From NCBI GenBank assembly GCA_017410065.1, contig JAFQRL010000029.1, positions 1 through 35,502 of the forward strand: a stretch of DNA of 35,502 bases. The letters are read 5' to 3'. Source of the stretch: Clostridia bacterium. Its GTDB lineage: Bacteria; Bacillota; Clostridia; Oscillospirales; CAG-272. The position numbers and the translations under genes were made by a program. A model generated the notes under the pieces. The model was not told the origin of the DNA, ran no database searches, and saw only the letters and a list, made by a program, of their open reading frames with translations. Shown here piece after piece: positions 24,809-33,143 of this stretch (its first letter is position 1; every line of letters starts with the position of its first letter).

Positions 24809-26506
24809 TTATTTTGTGTATTCGCTCTTTTCGGAAAGCATATCCTCCGCCGCCGCTCTTTGAGCGTCGGTGATATCAATGCCGCCGAGAATTCTTGAAA
24901 GCTCTTTTACCCTGCCGTCTCGGTCCAGAGGAGAAACGGAGGTTTCGGTCGCGCCGTTCACGTCGCTCTTGCTTATAAGGAAATGAACGTCCGCAAGAGA
25001 AGCTATCTGTGCGCTGTGAGTCACGCAGAAGAGCTGGGCGGATCTCGAAAGATCAAGCATTTTAATGCCGATCTTGCGAGCCGTCTTGCCCGAAACACCT
25101 GCGTCTATCTCATCATATATTATCGTGGGAATACCGTCCTTATCCGCAATAACGCTCTTTAAGGCAAGCATAATTCTTGAAAGCTCACCGCCCGAGGCTA
25201 TCTTTGATAGCGGCTGTGCATCTGCTCCGCGGTTTGCGCTTATATAGAATTCAACTGTGTCGCAGCCGTCACGGTTAAGGAGCTTTTTATCGCCCGAATA
25301 GGCTTCGTTTTGAGAAACGAAGAAGACGACCTTTGGCATATCAAGGAATTCAAGTGTATCCTTCACCTTTGCTTCAAGCTCCTTTGCAACCGATGCGCGA
25401 AGCTCGTGAAGCTTGTTTGCAAGCTTCAAAGCAACGTCATACGCCTCCGTCTCCTCTGCGGCGAGCTTCTTAAGAAGCTCATCTGAATTTTCAAGCGCAG
25501 AAAGATCCTCTGCGGCTTTATCGCGGAATGCAAGCACCGCTTCAAGGGTGATACCGTATTTTCTTTTCAGCTTCGTTAGCTTATCGAGCCTTGATTCAAT
25601 AGAGTTCAAGGTCTCCTCGCCGTCTGCATCCATATCGTCAAGAACCGCGTAGACCTCCTCGGCAACGTCGTCTATCTGATAAAGAATGTCCTTTAATCTT
25701 TCCGAATACTCTGCAAAATCAGGTACTACGTCGCCGATCTGGGCAAGGGCTGTCGCGCTTCTGTCAAGCAGGAAGGAAACGCTTCCCTTCTCGCTTCCCT
25801 TAAGTGCTTTATAAACGAATTCCGAATTTTTAGTTATTTTCTCGCTGTTCTTTATCTTAAGCTTTTTCTCAAAAAGCTCCTCCTCCTCACCGGGGCGAGG
25901 CGAGACACCGTCGATATCCCTGATCTGATATTCAAGGATCTCCTTCATTCTCTCGCTTTCCCTTGCTGATGCGGTCAGCTCAGAGATCCGTCTTTTCACG
26001 TCCTCAAGGCGAAGATACGCCGCTCTGTATTCCTCCTTAAGCTCGTTTGCATTTGCAAACGTATCCAACAATTCAAGGTGGTTCTTTGCTTCCATAAGAG
26101 AGGCTGTGTCGCTTTGACCGTGAATATTAACGAGAAGCGGAGTTATGCTCTTTAAAAGAGAGAGGCTTATGCTTCTGCCGTTAAGATTGATCTTCGATCT
26201 GCCGTCCTGAGAAAGGGTGCGCTGAACGAGGATCGTTCCGTCATCGTCTGTGGAAACGCCGATCTCGGCAAGCTTTCCCTTCACGGCGTCCGTGAGCTCG
26301 CCGAAAAGACCGCTGACCATTGCAAACGGCGCACCTGTTCTTATCAGCTCTCGCTCCGCCTTTGCACCGAGGAGAAGATTTATACTGTCTATAACGATCG
26401 ATTTTCCTGCGCCTGTTTCACCCGTGAGGACCATAAAGCCCTTACTGAAATCAAAATCGACGCTACGGATAACCGCAATATTTTCGATATGTAGAGATAA
26501 TAGCAT
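24809..26506 (-). CDS. recN: DNA repair protein RecN
   Basis: 565 residues, an SMC-like ATPase that acts early in double-strand-break repair. Walker A GETGAGKSIVIDS lies near 30-42. Two long coiled-coil stretches (about 145-220 and 290-370) follow. The ABC signature ASGGELSRIMLALKS is near 440 and Walker B TIIYDEIDAGVSG near 467. The N-terminus MLLSLHIENIAVI is the family start. It is the last of the argR-recN pair common in Clostridia, 20 bases after argR. Confidence 0.97.
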   Translation of the reverse strand: MLLSLHIENIAVIRSVDFDFSKGFMVLTGETGAGKSIVIDSINLLLGAKAERELIRTGAPFAMVSGLFGELTDAVKGKLAEIGVSTDDDGTILVQRTLSQDGRSKINLNGRSISLSLLKSITPLLVNIHGQSDTASLMEAKNHLELLDTFANANELKEEYRAAYLRLEDVKRRISELTASARESERMKEILEYQIRDIDGVSPRPGEEEELFEKKLKIKNSEKITKNSEFVYKALKGSEKGSVSFLLDRSATALAQIGDVVPDFAEYSERLKDILYQIDDVAEEVYAVLDDMDADGEETLNSIESRLDKLTKLKRKYGITLEAVLAFRDKAAEDLSALENSDELLKKLAAEETEAYDVALKLANKLHELRASVAKELEAKVKDTLEFLDMPKVVFFVSQNEAYSGDKKLLNRDGCDTVEFYISANRGADAQPLSKIASGGELSRIMLALKSVIADKDGIPTIIYDEIDAGVSGKTARKIGIKMLDLSRSAQLFCVTHSAQIASLADVHFLISKSDVNGATETSVSPLDRDGRVKELSRILGGIDITDAQRAAAEDMLSEKSEYTK

Positions 26507-26526
26507 ACACTACTCCTATATGGATA

Positions 26527-26982
26527 TCAGTTTTTGCCGAAGGTCTCCTTCAGCGTGCTTGCAAGAAGCTCTGCCGCTTCGGCTGTTTTCGCCACGAGAA
26601 GTATGGTATCGTCTCCCGCAACGCTTCCGACGATATCGTCGTGATAGAGCGAATCAACGCAAACCGCAATTGCGTTTGCCATACCCGGGAAGGTCTTCAC
26701 AACAACGATATTGCAAGCCGAATCGATCTTCGTTACAGAGTCGGTTATAGCTGAATTAAGCACGGGTATGCCGCTTTCTCTGCCGACGTCGGGCGCGATA
26801 TATTTATACGTGCCCTTGGAGGTTATGCCCTTAACAAGGTTGAGCTGTCTTATATCTCGGGAAACGGTGGTCTGCGTTACGTTGAAGCCCGCCTCGGCAA
26901 GCCTTCTCATAAGAGTGTCCTGTGTGTCGATATCATATTCCTTGATAAGCTCAAGTATCTTTTGCTGTCTTGAATTTTTCAT
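26527..26982 (-). CDS. argR: Arginine repressor ArgR/AhrC
   Basis: 151 residues, typical of ArgR. The N-terminal winged helix has KILELIKEYDIDTQDTL and VTQTTVSRDIRQL (near 34-46), which reads ARG boxes. The C-terminal hexamerisation and arginine-binding domain ends with DIVGSVAGDDTILLVAKT, whose Gly-Asp-Asp contacts arginine. It represses arginine synthesis and activates catabolism in Firmicutes. No arginine gene or clear ARG box is present here; the placement before recN is conserved. Confidence 0.96.
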   Translation of the reverse strand: MKNSRQQKILELIKEYDIDTQDTLMRRLAEAGFNVTQTTVSRDIRQLNLVKGITSKGTYKYIAPDVGRESGIPVLNSAITDSVTKIDSACNIVVVKTFPGMANAIAVCVDSLYHDDIVGSVAGDDTILLVAKTAEAAELLASTLKETFGKN

Positions 26983-26996
26983 TTTCTTCTCCCGAT

Positions 26997-27851
26997 CTAT
27001 GAATTATTCTCAATGCTTCTTATCTTATCGAAAAGCGCAGAGAACATATTGTTTGTTTTAAAGGTTATCATCTTAAGTTTATGCGAGGAGGAATATATAC
27101 GGCACTCGTCAAGAGGCTCCATAATCTCAAAGCTTCTGCCGTCAATACTTATGTTAAGAGACATCTCGCCTGTGTTGAGTATCCTTATCTGCTCGCTTGG
27201 CTCATAGACGATGGATCTATTGAAAAAGCTATGGGGACAAACGGGGGTTACCGTTATTGAATCAAGATTATGAGCGATTATCGGTCCGCCTGCCGAGAGC
27301 GAATAAGCGGTTGAGCCGACAGGCGTGGCAATAATAATGCCGTTGCCGCGATAATTGACCGCTTCGCCCCGACTGTTTTCGACCTTAAAGGTCGCAATAC
27401 CGAAATAGCCGTCCTGGGAAATGACTACGTCATTCACCGCAAGCCGCTCCGAGCAGCTTCTCGTGCCGTCAGCCCTTTTATGCTCTGTTACGAGAAGAAG
27501 CTTGCTTTCGACCGTATACTCGCCTGCAACCAGCTTATCGAATAGAGCGAGGTTATCGGGCTCCGCCTCGGTGAGATATCCGACCTTGCCGAGATTTACT
27601 CCGAGAAGAGGTATATCCAATGCTATCGCAAGCCTCGAAGCATCGATAACCGATCCGTCACCGCCGATAACTATAACAAGCTCTGCATCATCGGGCGGTG
27701 TGTCAAAAAGAATGATCCCCTGCCCCTCCAGCTCGCAGAGTCGCTCCGCATACAGGGTGCAACCGAGCGAAAGAAGCTTTTCTGCTATTCTCTTAGTTAC
27801 CTCAAGCCCCGCGTCCTTTTGCGGATTTGGAACTAAAATTACATTTTTCAT
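26997..27851 (-). CDS. nadK: NAD kinase
   Basis: 284 residues. Phosphorylates NAD to NADP. The GGDG motif is in VIGGDGSVIDASRLA (near 63-77). The second site reads LAVNDVVISQDG, where most homologues have a Glu at the Asp position. GNGIIIATPVGSTAYSLSAGGPI (near 173-195) is the diagnostic substrate loop. The ATG follows the tlyA stop directly (TAGATG), with GGAGC in the end of tlyA. Confidence 0.96.
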   Translation of the reverse strand: MKNVILVPNPQKDAGLEVTKRIAEKLLSLGCTLYAERLCELEGQGIILFDTPPDDAELVIVIGGDGSVIDASRLAIALDIPLLGVNLGKVGYLTEAEPDNLALFDKLVAGEYTVESKLLLVTEHKRADGTRSCSERLAVNDVVISQDGYFGIATFKVENSRGEAVNYRGNGIIIATPVGSTAYSLSAGGPIIAHNLDSITVTPVCPHSFFNRSIVYEPSEQIRILNTGEMSLNISIDGRSFEIMEPLDECRIYSSSHKLKMITFKTNNMFSALFDKIRSIENNS

Positions 27852-28580
27852 CTAACGCTCCTTTCTGAAGCGAACGAGATATTCTATATTACCGTCTCCG
27901 CCTTCGATGGGAGAGGTAGTGCTTCCGATTACCGAAAAGCCGCAGGAGGATGCAAAGCTTATAACGTCTGCGAGAGCCTTTTTCCTTAGCTTTTCGTCCT
28001 TAACTATTCCGCCCTTGCCGACGCCCGATCTTCCAACCTCAAACTGGGGCTTAACAAGAAGGATAAATTCGCCGCCCTCCGCAAGGCAGTTATACACGGC
28101 GGGGATAATAAGCGTTGAGGAGATGAAGGAAACGTCCATCACCGCGAGGCTCGGGCGGTATTCAAGATCCACCGCGCGCATAGCACGCGCGTTATAATTT
28201 TCGACCACGGTGACACGGCTATCCCGCCTGAGAGACTCTGCCAGCTGACCCGATCCCGAGTCAACGGCTATAACGTGAGCAGCTCCGTGCTTAAGAAGGC
28301 AGTCCGTGAAGCCACCGCTTGATGCGCCAACGTCAAGAGCTAAAGCCCCCTCGACCGATAAGCCGAAGAAATCTATCGCCCCCTCAAGCTTTAAGCCGCC
28401 GCGACTCACGTATTTCCTGAGCTCGCCGATTATCTTGATCTCATCCCCAGCGGCGACGGATAAAGACGGCTTTTTTGCTACACTGCCGTTCACCGTCACC
28501 ATCCCACCAAGGATAAGCTCCTTTGCCTCGGTGCGGCTCGATGAAAGTCCGCTATCGCAAAGATAAACGTCAAGCCTCAT
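27852..28580 (-). CDS. tlyA: TlyA family rRNA methyltransferase / S4-domain protein
   Basis: 242 residues. An N-terminal S4 RNA-binding domain (MRLDVYLCDSGLSSSRTEAK, then LILGGMVTVNG) precedes an FtsJ-like SAM methyltransferase domain with LDVGASSGGFTDCLL (near 83-97). TlyA enzymes 2'-O-methylate 16S and/or 23S rRNA, and loss causes capreomycin resistance in mycobacteria; some members are called haemolysins. Whether this one modifies one or both subunits is unknown. The ATG at 28578-28580 is favoured over the in-frame TTG at 28595 because GGGAG lies six bases before it and it gives the family start. It overlaps xseB by 11 bases. Confidence 0.93.
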   Translation of the reverse strand: MRLDVYLCDSGLSSSRTEAKELILGGMVTVNGSVAKKPSLSVAAGDEIKIIGELRKYVSRGGLKLEGAIDFFGLSVEGALALDVGASSGGFTDCLLKHGAAHVIAVDSGSGQLAESLRRDSRVTVVENYNARAMRAVDLEYRPSLAVMDVSFISSTLIIPAVYNCLAEGGEFILLVKPQFEVGRSGVGKGGIVKDEKLRKKALADVISFASSCGFSVIGSTTSPIEGGDGNIEYLVRFRKER

Positions 28581-28815
28581 CGGCTTCTCCCTCAAAGGGC
28601 TTATCGGTTATTATTCCGTCCGCGCCCTCAACAAGTATCTTTACCTTGCGCTCGGCGGACTCAAGCTTTTCGTTGCAGACCTTAACAAGTCCGACCGCCT
28701 TCTCAAATTCCGAGAGTGCCTCGTCTAAGGACATATCACCCGATTCAAGTCTTTTAACAGACTCCTCAAGCTTTATCATTGATTCCTCAAATGAAATTTT
28801 ATTTTCCATATTCAC
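28570..28815 (-). CDS. xseB: Exodeoxyribonuclease VII small subunit
   Basis: 81 residues, normal for XseB. The conserved core is ISFEESMIKLEESVKRLESGDMSLDEALSEFEKAVGLV (5-42), two helices that bind along the large subunit. Exonuclease VII degrades single-stranded DNA from both ends. The start overlaps the xseA stop by four bases (ATGA), which should keep subunit ratios coupled. Confidence 0.96.
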   Translation of the reverse strand: MNMENKISFEESMIKLEESVKRLESGDMSLDEALSEFEKAVGLVKVCNEKLESAERKVKILVEGADGIITDKPFEGEADEA

Positions 28816-30041
28816 TCCTTACCGATCTCGGTCGCACGCGCCTTGATCACTCCGTCCGTCACTCTGACGGAAAGCTCGTCTCCTATATTAACGTCATTTC
28901 TCGATCTGACGATTTTGCCCTCGGCCTCAACCACAGAATAGCCTCTTGTGAGAACAGATAGAGGGCTTAAGGCATTACACTTTTCGCTGCTTATCGCAAG
29001 CCGCGCTCTGCTATTTGAAATAGCTGCTTCGATGCCATCACGCAAGGAGACGTAATTCTCCAAGAGCTCGCCTTTGCATTCCGAAATTATATCCGTTATC
29101 AGCTCATACAGTCTGTTTTCATCGCACCTCATAAGCCGCTCACGGGATGCCGCGGTCAACCTTGTGAGAGCGGATACACATCTATCCTCCGCACCGTCAA
29201 GACGAACGAGCAGCTCCTTAATATCGGGAACGGCAAGCTCTGCGGCTGCGGAAGGGGTCGGTGCCCTGAGATCCGAAACAAAATCGCAAATAGTGAAATC
29301 GGTTTCGTGACCGACGGCGGAAATTATCGGTACCTTTGCCGAGAAGATCCTTCTTGCAAGGGTCTCGTCGTTAAAGCCCCAAAGATCCTCAATAGAGCCG
29401 CCTCCGCGACCAACGATCAGAACGTCGCAAAGTCCGCTTTTATCAAAATAATCTATACCGCTTGTAACGGAAGCCGCCGCACCCTCGCCTTGAACCAAGG
29501 CGGGATAAATATAAACGTCTGCTATGGGATATCTGCGTCTTGTGACGTTCAGGATATCTCGTATCGCCGCGCCTGTCGGTGAGGTGACGACTCCTATTTT
29601 ACTTGGATATTTCGGGATCGGCTTTTTATGAAGCTCATCAAAAAGCCCCTCTGAGGCAAGCTTTTCCTTCAGCTGCTCATAAGCGAGATAAAGAGCTCCC
29701 ACGCCGTCGGGCTGAAGACTTGAAACGTAAAGCTGATAAGCACCGTCTCGCACGTATGCGCTGACAGAGCCGTGAGCTATCACCTTCATTCCAGATTCGG
29801 GCATAAATTTGAGCCTTTGAGCACTTGAACGGAACATCACCGCTCTGATCTGTCCATCGGCATCCTTAAGTGAAAAATAGTAATGGCCGCTTCTGTGCGG
29901 AGTGAAGTTGGAAATCTCTCCTCGCACAGTCACAGAGGAGAGTGTTCTGCTTGAATCCAAAAGATTTTTGATATAATTATTCAATTCGGATACGGTGAAG
30001 GATGAAATATTATCACGTTCACGAAGCAAATTAATATCCAT
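28812..30041 (-). CDS. xseA: Exodeoxyribonuclease VII large subunit
   Basis: 409 residues. An N-terminal OB-fold (FTVSELNNYIKNLLDSSRTL, SVTVRGEISNF and HYYFSLKD, residues 14-60) is followed by the catalytic domain: IGVVTSPTGAAIRDIL (near 148-163), VLIVGRGGGSIEDLWGFNDE (near 208-227) and SAVGHETDFTICDFVSDLRAPTPSAAAE (near 240-267). The C-terminal coiled part binds XseB. Complete and in the expected operon position. Confidence 0.97.
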   Translation of the reverse strand: MDINLLRERDNISSFTVSELNNYIKNLLDSSRTLSSVTVRGEISNFTPHRSGHYYFSLKDADGQIRAVMFRSSAQRLKFMPESGMKVIAHGSVSAYVRDGAYQLYVSSLQPDGVGALYLAYEQLKEKLASEGLFDELHKKPIPKYPSKIGVVTSPTGAAIRDILNVTRRRYPIADVYIYPALVQGEGAAASVTSGIDYFDKSGLCDVLIVGRGGGSIEDLWGFNDETLARRIFSAKVPIISAVGHETDFTICDFVSDLRAPTPSAAAELAVPDIKELLVRLDGAEDRCVSALTRLTAASRERLMRCDENRLYELITDIISECKGELLENYVSLRDGIEAAISNSRARLAISSEKCNALSPLSVLTRGYSVVEAEGKIVRSRNDVNIGDELSVRVTDGVIKARATEIGKE

Positions 30042-30095
30042 TTTCTCCTCCCTTCGGCATAACTTATTCTTGAATAAGGTTTAAAACCTTGCGAT

Positions 30096-31046
30096 TTATA
30101 TACAAAGATGCTTTCTTCTTGCCAGAGCCGCTATACCGACAGCATTATCTCGGGATAGCTCGGGCTCCGCAAAGGAGCAATCTCCAAGCTGTGAAAGCTC
30201 TTTTCTGATTATGGTATTGCTCATCACGCCGCCCGCGAATACGAAGGGGCTGTCACCGTATCGTTCGCGGTATGCGCTCATAAGAGCGCGAAGAGCCGAT
30301 GAGATATAATTAAGCACAAAAGCCGCAACAAGAGGCTTGTCCTCGGTCTGCTCGTAAAGCTTGATAGCCATATTCTCAAGCCCTGAAAGATTAACGGAAG
30401 TACCGTTCACGGACACCTTGCGCTTTGGTATTTTTTTATTATTGAGAAGCGCGAGCTTTTCAAGCTCGACGCCTGCGGGAAAAGCGAGCCCCAGCCTCAC
30501 GCCGATGCGGTCGATCACCTGCCCTGCGTTAAGGTCGGCGGTCTTGCCGATAAGCTCCGACTTAAACTCTCCGTCTATCAGCTCTGCGCGAACAAGCTCG
30601 GTGGTGCCGCCCGAGATATGGAAAGCGGCAAAGGGGGCGGCGAGAAGATCATCGCGGCCTGCCGAATATACTGCCGCCATTATATGGCCGCATTGATGGG
30701 AAAATCTGTGGATCGGCGCACCGCAACCGAGCGAGAGGCTTTCGGCAACCGACACTCCAACAAGAAAGCACGGCATATAAGAGCCCTCAACGTTGCGAGG
30801 TCTCGTGCTGACGCCTATCGCGGCTATATCATATTCAGATAAAATGGGACGAGCCGCCGAGGAGAGCTTTGGGAAATTGACCGTGTGATGAAACACAGCA
30901 TCCGACTGCCTCAAGCCACATTCGCCCTCTTTCACGGGAAGCGGTCTTTTGAGGTTTGCAATAAGCTCCCCCTCCTTTGAAAGAATTGCGAGAGAGGTGG
31001 TGTAGTTGCTTGTGTCCACACCGACGAATACTTTTTTCTTCATCAT
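30096..31046 (-). CDS. TsaD-like Kae1/ASKHA protein (peptidase M22 family paralogue)
   Basis: 316 residues. It keeps the fold-level landmarks of TsaD/Kae1: phosphate loop VGVDTSNYTTSLAIL (8-22), the metal-binding H-x3-H pair His117/His121 (SHQCGH), FHISGGTTEL (142-151), NAGQVIDRIG (173-182) and FAGGVMSN near the C-terminus. The first loop differs from true TsaD (GIETSCDE), and the protein is shorter. This paralogue is common beside nusB/xseA in Clostridia. A role like TsaD in the tRNA t6A pathway is possible but not shown; a genuine tsaD is expected elsewhere. Its start overlaps the nusB stop (ATGA). Confidence 0.82.
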   Translation of the reverse strand: MMKKKVFVGVDTSNYTTSLAILSKEGELIANLKRPLPVKEGECGLRQSDAVFHHTVNFPKLSSAARPILSEYDIAAIGVSTRPRNVEGSYMPCFLVGVSVAESLSLGCGAPIHRFSHQCGHIMAAVYSAGRDDLLAAPFAAFHISGGTTELVRAELIDGEFKSELIGKTADLNAGQVIDRIGVRLGLAFPAGVELEKLALLNNKKIPKRKVSVNGTSVNLSGLENMAIKLYEQTEDKPLVAAFVLNYISSALRALMSAYRERYGDSPFVFAGGVMSNTIIRKELSQLGDCSFAEPELSRDNAVGIAALARRKHLCI

Positions 31047-31447
31047 TTTTCAGAAAGCTCGGAAGAAATACCGTTGAGCACTCCGTTAACGAAGGAATAA
31101 GCCTTTTCGTCATCGTATTTCTTCGAAAGCTCAATTGCCTCGTTTATAGATACTCTCGGGGGAATATCCTCCATAAAGAGCATTTCGTATACGGCAAGGC
31201 GAATGACCGACATAGAAACGGGAGAAATTCTCTCCTTCTTCCAGCCAACGGTGTGCTTTGCCACCATCTCGTCTATGAGCTTTTCGTTTTCGCAAGAGCC
31301 GAAGAAGGAGGTCTTAACGTAATCGTCAAACTCAAGACCGCGGATCTCGGTGGCCTTACGGAATATGTCCTCCGCCGTTTCGTCTGCCTTGCATATTTTT
31401 TCAAATATCAAAATGAATGAATTTTCTCTTGCAAGCTTTCTTTGCAT
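31043..31447 (-). CDS. nusB: Transcription antitermination factor NusB
   Basis: 134 residues, all-helical NusB fold: ARENSFILIFEKI near 5-17, IDEMVAKHTVGWKKERISPVSMSVIRLAVYEML near 58-90, and PPRVSINEAIELSKKYDDEKAYSFVNGVL near 96-124, which is the most conserved block. NusB with NusE (S10) binds boxA RNA and supports rRNA antitermination. It heads the nusB-to-recN operon, with a consensus promoter 40 to 65 bases upstream. Confidence 0.96.
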   Translation of the reverse strand: MQRKLARENSFILIFEKICKADETAEDIFRKATEIRGLEFDDYVKTSFFGSCENEKLIDEMVAKHTVGWKKERISPVSMSVIRLAVYEMLFMEDIPPRVSINEAIELSKKYDDEKAYSFVNGVLNGISSELSEK

Positions 31448-31483
31448 ATAAGTATCCTCGTATAAAAATATTTTTCTTTATAT

Positions 31484-31512
31484 ATTATACATTGTCTTTG
31501 TTGAATTGTCAA
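31484..31512 (-). promoter_or_regulatory. Consensus sigma-A promoter of the nusB operon
   Basis: Minus strand perfect TTGACA (31507-31512), 17-base spacer, perfect TATAAT (31484-31489). The strongest promoter in the window; it drives at least nusB, the TsaD-like gene, xseAB, tlyA, nadK, argR and recN. Confidence 0.92.
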
Positions 31513-31706
31513 CCGTATTTGCCCCTTAAAGATAAATATTTTTCGTTCCACAAATGAATTTTTATTTGCTGAAAATAAATAATTATTAGCTTGACCCACG
31601 CCATCGGCAACTCACCCCGCCTTTTATTGCTAATAATTTCGATCAGTTCAGGGTATTACGATATTTATTGATAATTTAACGAATTTGACGAATTTACAAA
31701 TTGACC
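31513..31706. other. Divergent intergenic region with GC-rich insert
   Basis: An AT-rich spacer between the nusB and ruv operon promoters. It contains AATTATTAGC (31581-31590) and its exact inverse GCTAATAATT (31629-31638) around a strikingly GC-rich 38-base segment. AATTTG (31682-31687) / CAAATT (31697-31702) is a second small inverted repeat just before the plus-strand -35 box. No open frame of interest. Confidence 0.5.
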
Positions 31707-31735
31707 TTGAAAAAAATGTTGCAATATGTTATGAT
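31707..31735 (+). promoter_or_regulatory. Sigma-A promoter of the ruv operon
   Basis: TTGAAA (31707-31712), 17-base spacer, TATGAT (31730-31735) with TGT before it (extended -10), about 30 bases before the first ATG. Confidence 0.75.
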
Positions 31736-31767
31736 ATAGTATAAAACAAATCTAAAGGTACGGTATT

Positions 31768-32289
31768 ATGAAAAAAATCAAAGACCTGCTTCTTCTGGCT
31801 TGCGCGTACACTGTGCTTATTTCAACGCTGTTCTTCCTTTTCGTTTCGGTGGATACTGCGGTTGCGTTTAAAATGACCTTTTCTTCCTTCTCGATAATCT
31901 TCGGGATGAGCTGTCTTATTGCGGCGGCAAAGCTAATTTTTGAAATTGAATCCTTCCCTTACTACGTTCGCCTTATAATTCATTTCATCACCCTTCTCGC
32001 TCTTATGCTTGTGCTTCTTTGGTTCACGGGCTATCTTATTAAGAAAAAGGCGACCGATTACTTTATCATCATTGCGGCATACACCTTTATCTACGCCGTG
32101 ATCAGCCTTATATCCTTTGGTATTCGCAAGCTTATCGCGTCAATATCAAAAAAGAATGCACCTCGGGCTACCGCAAAAGCACCCCACAATTCGGCGAAGG
32201 GCGTAGGAACAAAAAGCTCCTCGTCCCGCAAGGCGCAGAACAAGGGCGGCGAGAAGAAAAAGTCCGAGTATAAGCCCCTTTATAAGTGA
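31768..32289 (+). CDS. Four-span membrane protein of unknown function
   Basis: 173 residues. Four hydrophobic spans at about 6-28, 38-57, 67-90 and 97-119 are followed by a strongly basic, Ser/Ala/Lys-rich tail (120-173; for example SARGVG-like and SSSSRKAQNKGGEKKK stretches) that should lie in the cytoplasm. The size and four-span layout recall DUF3021-type proteins, but I do not see a diagnostic motif. It is first in the operon with the DUF951 gene, ruvA and ruvB; the neighbourhood does not reveal its task. Expression is supported by the upstream promoter and AAAGG before the ATG. Confidence 0.75.
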   Translation: MKKIKDLLLLACAYTVLISTLFFLFVSVDTAVAFKMTFSSFSIIFGMSCLIAAAKLIFEIESFPYYVRLIIHFITLLALMLVLLWFTGYLIKKKATDYFIIIAAYTFIYAVISLISFGIRKLIASISKKNAPRATAKAPHNSAKGVGTKSSSSRKAQNKGGEKKKSEYKPLYK

Positions 32290-32296
32290 GGCCGAT

Positions 32297-32497
32297 ATGC
32301 TACCGCTTAAATTCAACGTCGGAGACGTTCTTCTTATGAAGAAAAAGCACCCCTGCTCTTCCGATCTGTTCAAGGTTGCGCGTCTCGGAAGTGACGTGCG
32401 TATCATCTGCCAGGGGTGCGGCAGAGATCTTACACTTCAAAGAGATTCCCTGGAAAAGATGATTAAAAGGGTTCAGCCCAAGGATGCTGACGCCTGA
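32297..32497 (+). CDS. DUF951 family protein (YyzM-like)
   Basis: 66 residues. It matches the DUF951 pattern: VGDVLLMKKKHPC (8-20), VARLGSDVRIICQGCGRDL (27-45) and a final basic helix. Cys20, Cys38 and Cys41 could bind zinc. Family members are small, conserved across Firmicutes and of unknown function; an RNA- or DNA-binding role is only a guess. It lies seven bases after the membrane-protein gene and 11 before ruvA. Confidence 0.88.
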   Translation: MLPLKFNVGDVLLMKKKHPCSSDLFKVARLGSDVRIICQGCGRDLTLQRDSLEKMIKRVQPKDADA

Positions 32498-32508
32498 TTG
32501 GAGAAAAT

Positions 32509-33111
32509 ATGTACTATTACCTGAACGGTACGCTGGCGTACCTTGATCATAACACCTGTGTTGTTGACTGCGGAGGTGTTGGCTATAAGCTGACAGTCAG
32601 CCTCAACACCGCCACCTCTCTTTCCTCGAAAATCAATACACGGGTCAAGCTTTTCACTCATCTCGTCGTCCGTGAGGACGGTGTTGAAATGTTTGGCTTC
32701 GGCTCTAACGAGGAGCGCGAATGCTTCAATAATCTCACCGGTGTGAGCGGCGTTGGTCCAAAGGTTGCAATGAGTATTCTTTCGGTTATGCGCCCCGACG
32801 CTCTGGCTCTTGCTATTTGCACAGAGGATGTAAAGGCTATCGCAAAGGCACCCGGTCTCGGTCCGAAGTCGGCGGCAAGGATTATCCTTGAGCTGAAGGA
32901 TAAGATATCGAAGGAGATGTTCTCGGGCGGTGTTAAGCTTGAGAGCGCACCTGCAAAATCCGCCGTTAGCGGTAATATTTCCGAGGCGGCAGAGGCACTT
33001 GCGGTGCTTGGATACGACAAAAACACCATACTCACCGTGCTTAAGGATTCCGATCCTGCAATGAAGGTTGAGGACCTTATCAAGGCGGCTCTCAGAAAGC
33101 TCACAAGATAA
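32509..33111 (+). CDS. ruvA: Holliday junction branch-migration protein RuvA
   Basis: 200 residues. An OB-fold domain (MYYYLNGTLAYLDHNTCVVDCGGVGYKL) precedes two helix-hairpin-helix motifs (LTGVSGVGPKVAMSIL near 77-92 and AKAPGLGPKSAARIILELKD near 112-131). After a linker, the C-terminal domain III (AAEALAVLGYDKNTILTVLK near 158-177) contacts RuvB. The tetramer binds four-way junctions. GGAG lies before the ATG, and ruvB follows by 32 bases. Confidence 0.98.
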   Translation: MYYYLNGTLAYLDHNTCVVDCGGVGYKLTVSLNTATSLSSKINTRVKLFTHLVVREDGVEMFGFGSNEERECFNNLTGVSGVGPKVAMSILSVMRPDALALAICTEDVKAIAKAPGLGPKSAARIILELKDKISKEMFSGGVKLESAPAKSAVSGNISEAAEALAVLGYDKNTILTVLKDSDPAMKVEDLIKAALRKLTR

Positions 33112-33143
33112 TTCCCTAAAAAATCGTCAGGAGATAATTCCGA

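Noticed and set aside
28581..28595. TTG start for TlyA five codons upstream
   Set aside because: The ribosome-binding site lies inside this extension, so ATG 28578-28580 is used.
30042..30095. Separate promoter for xseA
   Set aside because: The gap is short and lacks a -35/-10 pair; tight overlaps around it fit a single nusB operon.
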